Source of the DNA: Anticarsia gemmatalis
Taxonomy: Eukaryota; Arthropoda; Insecta; Lepidoptera; Erebidae
Reading direction: 5' to 3'
Length of the DNA stretch: 64,000 nt
NCBI RefSeq assembly: GCF_050436995.1
Contig: NC_134746.1
Location: 13,576,501-13,640,500 of the forward strand
Shown here: positions 63,616-64,000 of the stretch, piece by piece
Numbering within the stretch: position 1 is the first letter of the stretch
Layout of the letters: every line of letters begins with the position of its first letter
The notes under the pieces: generated by a model
The model's input: the letters and a program-made list of their open reading frames with translations, nothing else
Databases searched by the model: none
What the model was told of the DNA's origin: nothing
Made by a program: the position numbers and the translations under genes

Positions 63616-64000
63616 TGTTCTATATATTTGCAATTTAGCGATGTTTATGTTCGTTTATGAATATTGTATTTATGTTTTAACTATATGCCTAAGTATTTTG
63701 TTTTTATATGACAAAAATAGCACAGGGTTTTCATACACATCTATGTAGGTTTTTACTTATCGAAACCGTTATGGACATATTTAGTTTCTAAATTGAAACT
63801 GTTTTTTTTCCCCAATCGAAATGTACGGTTTTATTTTCCCCCTTAACCTGGTACATCCTTTGACGATTTTCAGCTATACATATACATTCTTAAGAGTTTT
63901 GAGTTTAAAGCTCGTACAGCTTTGACAAATTGGACATCCATATTTTTTATATCAATTTTGACTAAGAATTTATATGCATAGACGAATATACGATTACTTG

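Larger units (their letters stand above)
53985..64000. other. Non-coding upstream region, distal part
   Basis: AT-rich DNA with no supportable gene. Identified content: a 22-bp perfect palindrome at 55446, a LINE-like tail at 55776, the mariner MITE at 57154, Helitron-like copies at 60953 and 63556, and a CRE cluster at 62239. Two longer open frames (56518-56901 and 63356-63748) are judged spurious. The stretch 57370-60950 shows nothing else. Confidence 0.6.

Noticed and set aside
63356..63748. 130-codon plus-strand open frame
   Set aside because: The middle of the frame is translated Helitron-like remnant (63556-63615), so the frame is a chance fusion.

Overview
The window looks like nuclear DNA of a moth or butterfly, most likely a noctuid-like moth. 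It is AT-rich and gene-poor. It carries non-autonomous Helitron-like elements of the kind common in Lepidoptera, tRNA-type and 5S-rRNA-type SINE copies, several MITEs and short tails of LINE-like repeats. I see no bacterial or viral genes, tRNA or rRNA genes, or CRISPR arrays. The species assignment is inference.

One protein-coding gene can be supported, and it appears complete. It is a minus-strand innexin gap-junction gene, orthologous to Drosophila shaking-B (shakB). Four coding exons (29822-29451, 7798-7579, 5099-4976, 4720-4315) join in frame to give a 373-residue protein with all innexin hallmarks: four membrane segments, two cysteines in each extracellular loop and a YYQWV motif at the second membrane segment. 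Introns 1, 2 and 3 are about 21.7 kb, 2.5 kb and 255 bp, all GT-AG. Coding exons are very rich in G/C third positions, in sharp contrast to the AT-rich introns.

Layout: 1-3806 is downstream non-coding DNA. 3807-4314 is the likely 3' UTR, with an AATAAA signal. 4315-7798 holds the three downstream exons. 7799-29450 is intron 1, with Helitrons, SINEs, a GC-rich Harbinger-like MITE, a diverged tandem duplication and a 194-bp-arm inverted repeat 99 bp past the first splice donor. 29451-29822 is the first coding exon, followed upstream by a CpG-richer stretch (to about 30420) with candidate core-promoter motifs. 30421-64000 is about 33 kb of non-coding DNA. It holds repeats, three palindromic MITEs, two clusters of CRE motifs and a candidate Inr/DPE promoter, but no recognisable gene.

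I found no evidence for a new multi-gene system. The most interesting signals are the long intronic hairpin next to the shakB first donor (a candidate double-stranded RNA or ADAR substrate), the paired CRE sites upstream, a GC-rich in-frame region beyond the shakB stop with two UGA-C stop contexts, 5S-rRNA-headed SINEs, and a mosaic Helitron.
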